Assembly (NCBI RefSeq): GCF_021155765.1
Contig: NC_060116.1
Span: 9,610,001-9,674,000 of the forward strand
Source: Diprion similis
Lineage: Eukaryota; Arthropoda; Insecta; Hymenoptera; Diprionidae
DNA: 64,000 bases
Direction of reading: 5' to 3'
The position numbers were made by a program, and so were the translations under genes. Below are positions 59,688-64,000 of this stretch, piece after piece. Every line of letters starts with the position of its first letter. The stretch's first letter is position 1. Under the pieces are notes generated by a model, which was given only the letters and a program-made list of their open reading frames with translations, was not told where the DNA came from and did not search any database.

Positions 59688-62600
59688 ACTTCATTTTTAA
59701 TTTTTTTATTCGTTTAGTCTAACATTATTAGATAGTGATTATTCATTTACTTTTTTTGCGTGTGTTTTGTTTTTCGTTTTCGTTTTTTTTCTTTTCTCCC
59801 CAGTTTTTAGTTTTTCCTCCTTTTCCTCTTACTATCGTTCGTCGTGAGGTGTTTATAGTCTTTGGATCGATATATTGACGTCTTTGGTGATCTTACCTTT
59901 AGTATCATTACAAATATGCAACATGTGACATTCTACATGTGTATACACATTCAATCATATTTTCGCATTATAATATATTGTTATACGCATCTTGTCATGC
60001 TTTTTATACTTTCATTAATTGCAGTTCATAGATATGCATGATGTGTGTAAATTGCGTTGTTTAGTACATTACAAAAGTCGAACGGGCTAAAACCATATGT
60101 TGAGTAAAAATTTGCAAACAAAAAATCTTCAACCGAACCGCTTCTCAATTATATCGATAGAACGGATATACACATTATACGATAAAAATTCTTTCTCTAC
60201 GATACAAAATATCTGATTGACATGCAGACAACTGTTCTCCTAGTTTTTATTCTTCTTCGATTTCATTTGTTTTGGTGGTTTTTTCCTTCCTTTTAATCAT
60301 ACTCCAATTACGCTAACCGTACTATATGTATATAACTAGATACCCCATCATCGCATGTATAGCTGTATATACTTTTTATGTCTATGTGTATATGTATATA
60401 TATATACATATATATACATATATACGCAAATATTACCACTCTTAACGCTATTTAGCCGTTACTATGTCTACTGATATGAGTTAGTTCACTTGTAAAGCAC
60501 TTTAAATCCAACCTATGTTATATATATATATAATATACCTAAATTTAATTCACTGATTGAATATATGTATAATTACTTTCCCTATTCATACGCTATTAAT
60601 TATTGTTATTATTTTGTAATAATACATAAATTAACAAGTTATATGCAAGATACATATATAATATTGTTTGAATACAATATCTAATATGTACATATTTTTC
60701 TTTCACATTGTTTCAATTTTTTTTTTTTGTTTTTTTTTTTTACTTTCTTTCTTTCTTTTCTTTGCATCCACACACATGTACAATATTTACACGTATATAA
60801 TGTACTTGTATTACTTATATAATTCCTGTCGGATGTATTCACATACTATGTCTATACTTGTACAAGTGTGTCAATAGTCTGAACACAACCTCTGAAGATA
60901 TTGCTAATTTAATATACATATTTATATACGTGTACATGATATTTGTCCATGCGTGCGAGCTTTGTCGTTAATTGTGTGATGTGTTTGTTTTTTTGCGTAC
61001 GGTTTTTCTGGTGTATTTACTTCCATCTTTCTTTGTTGAGAAACTTTCGTTTTTACCTCCGAGTAATCGTCTAGATTGTACATATGCAAATTCAGTCGAG
61101 CTTAAAAATGCAAGATAACAATAATTGGGTATAACACAGCGGTTAGCTGAACTCGAGTAATTAACTGTGTAAGTTGGAGGCAGGCCGAGTTCTCGCTTAT
61201 AAGATATAGCTATATATATATATTTGACAGTTGTTTGTAATTCAGTTAATTTGAATAAAAACCAAATGGAGTGTAAGTGAGAGAAGATTGAATTATTGTT
61301 TCATTGCAGTGTACGTGAATGGTTAAATCATTATGTGGTATAATGTATATACCTGATTGAAATTTTATCAATATTGTTAAATCAATTATGTACTATCATT
61401 TCAGAAATAATTGTTATGAATTCTGCCATTCGGTGCTCTCGGTGTGTAATTAATTAAACAAAATGAAATTATACTTCGCGTGGTGTAACTGAAGCTAAAC
61501 GTTTAATTGACTAAAATTGTACGTCTGCATAATTAGCTCGGATGATAGCAAGTGGCTGAAATTTATTTCAGCTCGAGGTACAGTTGAGCCTATATAATCG
61601 TATATAATTTATCGTGTATAATGTATAATAACTCGTCAGAGAATCACCTGCCCCGATAGCGTACTGTCTTGATTTTTAGTAATTACGATATGTAATGTAA
61701 AATTGTAATATTGTTTATAAATAGAATACATTCATATCCCTCTAAGTGTATATATTCTCTTTTATACTTGTCTGCCTGCGATATAAATGTCATAAGATCC
61801 GCACGCAACATTACCCAGCTGAAAATGGTCACCCGTTAAATCATAAAATATTTTGAATGAATACATAGTGTAATTTTTTTAATTGATAATCTTGTGAATT
61901 CGATAAAATATATAAGAATATAAATATACATCAGATATACTGAATAAAAAATCATACAATTCACTATATAGTTGAGTGTATGATTTTTAATCTAGTACAC
62001 CTGGTGATTCGTGTTTTTGTAATTTATTATGTGAAATATTATACATATTATCGAATTTACAAGATAAATAATGTAATAGATTGCATGTTAAATTTTCTCA
62101 AAAGATTTTATGATTTAACACATGAACATTTTCAGTATGGTAAACTGATAGTCAATTTCATTATCGCTGCATCTTGGATAATAATAGATTAAAGTTGATA
62201 TTTAATTTTGCTTTTTCCTTGTCTACACGTCACCGCGAGTATCCGAGTATCGTTCGAGTTTAAAAATGTTATAACAGAGCATACTGACATATGCAGATAT
62301 CGTTTCATTCATAGGTAACAGCTAATTGTCTTCGACGAGGACTGATTCTCATTATTAAACAAAGAGAAAAAACAAACAGACCAAGAGGCATGAGTAAAAA
62401 ACTTTCTACAGTTTTTTCTCAATGTCTATATGTAAAATGTTATCAGGAATAAGTTAGCTGCAAAATCATCATGTCAGGACTGAGCGAACGCACGAACAAT
62501 GAGGTCTTTTGACATGTATGCTTTATCAATGCGTTCCATCAAGATATGTAGACGTATATTTATTAATAATTAACGCGCAGTGAACATAGGTGAAAAAAAA

Positions 62601-62701
62601 AATGATAAGAACTTTGGAAAAATATTGCAAATCAAATGCAACGAGTCTAAATATTGAGGACGGTATTGAAATGGAACCGAACAGTTGCATTGCATAGTTG
62701 G

Positions 62702-62703
<2 letters not shown>

Positions 62704-62731
<28 letters not shown>
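62704..62731. repeat. Poly(T) tract
   Basis: About 28 consecutive T with no upstream element that would mark it as the poly(A) tail of a minus-strand retrocopy. Confidence 0.9.
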
Positions 62732-62736
<5 letters not shown>

Positions 62737-63587
62737 TTTGTTTCACTTTTATCTCATTCTTCTAATTATTTTATAAATTTAAAAGTATATTATCAACCGA
62801 TGCGATCCGCAACACGGAAACGATTCATAAGTATCACATTCGTAAAGATTGAATAAAAATTGTACGGACACGTATAATAATGAATGCCCAGTATTCTGCG
62901 AAGTCGATTCGATATACCTGTACAATATGTGGTGTAATTATAACACAGTAATGAATTTCTCTAAAATCGTTCAACAATTTTTCCCATTTTTCTGCCAACT
63001 TTCTTTTTTTAACTAGTTTTGAAAAATTCTACAATGATTCAGAATCATACGTAAAATTTCCGATGAAAAAAACTATCGACGCTAGAAATAAATATTCAAA
63101 CCAAATTGACTATACATCTTGTAATATTGCTTGATCAAAATTTGTGAATTTATGTTTACTAGTATAAGGTAATAGCTGCACAGTTACAAACGATGTCACA
63201 ATAGAATCTTGCATTTTCCCGTTACCTCGTGTATACAATAGAAGTGATTATGAAAGTTGAAAAAAAAAAAAAGTATCTGGTTAAGTAAAAGCGACGCTGT
63301 CGCCTGACACATTGGTATTTAAATATACGCAAATTACGGGTACCATGACTTCGACCAACAGGAAGGCACTTGGGCAAATTACGTGCCGAGTTGGCCATCG
63401 TTCTAATGTATAACTCTCGGGGCACACCTCTGCTACTAACATAGATCATATACAGTTATGCTTAAATACAATTTTTGCTACCCTTAACATTATGATATGT
63501 TCACATTCGTTATAATAATATAATTATTATTATTAATTCTGTAACCATCTCCCGACGTCATATTCCTCGATCGCGACGATATTACTT

Positions 63588-63591
<4 letters not shown>

Positions 63592-63624
<33 letters not shown>

Positions 63625-63636
63625 TTATATATATAT
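63592..63636. repeat. (AT)n microsatellite
   Basis: About fourteen AT units, a T6 interruption, then further AT units. Confidence 0.9.
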
Positions 63637-64000
63637 CTATATCGTCTTCGAACAGATACAAATTCGTACTATTCACTTTAGTGTTTTCAATCCTTGCTAT
63701 TTTTTCTTTATCTTTCTTTTTCATTTTTTCTTTTTTTTTTTCTTCACTTCTGCTCCCTCCTCCACAATAATGCTGATGATAAACATAAATACACGTTTCT
63801 TAGGGCACCTTTGGTATTAAGCTTGTTTTTTGAATGTTAATATATATGAAGTGTATATATAATATACTATATATAACTTTATAATAATACAATGTGCTTT
63901 CGGTTAATAAGATCAATTGTTATTATTATTTTTTTCTTTCTCTCTTTTTTTTTTCCACCTATAATTTCATAACGTGTGTTTTTTTTGTGTTGTGATTTTA

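Larger units (their letters stand above)
51987..64000. other. 12-kb AT-rich, repeat-rich, gene-free stretch
   Basis: No supportable gene on either strand. The left end is the HHEX 3' flank (ATTAAA near 52593). From about 54 kb on the DNA is unusually rich in T runs and simple repeats, listed separately. All frames are short or low-complexity. It might be the long 3' untranslated region or an intron of a gene outside the window, or simply intergenic DNA; the sequence alone does not decide. Confidence 0.5.

Noticed and set aside
62700-62735. Poly(T) as poly(A) tail of a minus-strand retrocopy
   Set aside because: No retrotransposon or processed-gene sequence is visible beside it, and similar T runs recur across the region.
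1-64000. CRISPR arrays, bacterial operons, prophage or defence systems
   Set aside because: No regularly spaced repeats or bacterial-type gene clusters; all recognised genes are intron-containing animal genes.

Overview
The window looks like nuclear DNA of a holometabolous insect, most likely a hymenopteran, possibly a sawfly or other early-branching lineage. The genes have many short introns with GT..AG borders, the intergenic DNA is AT-rich, and the proteins are insect-like. The deduced ACP neuropeptide (QVTFSRDWNP followed by GKR) also fits. The lineage call is inference. No bacterial operon, CRISPR array or tRNA gene was found. All exon models below were built by eye from reading frame, splice sites and phase.

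Layout, left to right. (1) 1-890, + strand: 3' part of a glyoxylate/hydroxypyruvate reductase gene. (2) 2420-2858, - strand: a three-exon gene for adipokinetic hormone/corazonin-related peptide (ACP), not visible as one open frame. (3) 3490-4529: a foldback element of about 1.04 kb with arms of about 215 bp, lying in a gene-poor stretch that runs to 9.3 kb. (4) 9326-14030, - strand: complete 14-exon exocyst subunit Sec8/EXOC4, including a 24-nt micro-exon. (5) about 14.9-17.29 kb, + strand: a divergent alpha-tubulin whose initiator codon sits on a separate exon. It is divergently arranged with Sec8. (6) 20082-23110, - strand: eight exons of the NDRG-family gene MESK2; its 5' end was not located. 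(7) 32022-35011, + strand: a 12-exon CFAP99 gene (cilia/flagella-associated). (8) 37122-39185, + strand: a six-exon gene for a DUF1989 (YcgI/urea-carboxylase-associated) protein, a family mostly known from microbes. A 153-bp near-perfect palindrome lies just upstream. (9) 39398-41868, - strand: an unrecognised six-exon coiled-coil protein, tail-to-tail with gene 8. (10) 46955-51986, + strand: the homeobox gene HHEX, with a second hairpin at the end of its 4.2-kb first intron. (11) 51987-64000: about 12 kb of AT-rich, T-tract- and microsatellite-rich DNA without a supportable gene.

There is no operon-like cooperation. Two genes (alpha-tubulin and CFAP99) are axoneme-related by family, and the coiled-coil gene beside DUF1989 could be. 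In an insect this would point to sperm or chordotonal cilia, but that is only an inference. The least explained items are the two hairpins, the foldback element, the DUF1989 gene and the coiled-coil orphan.
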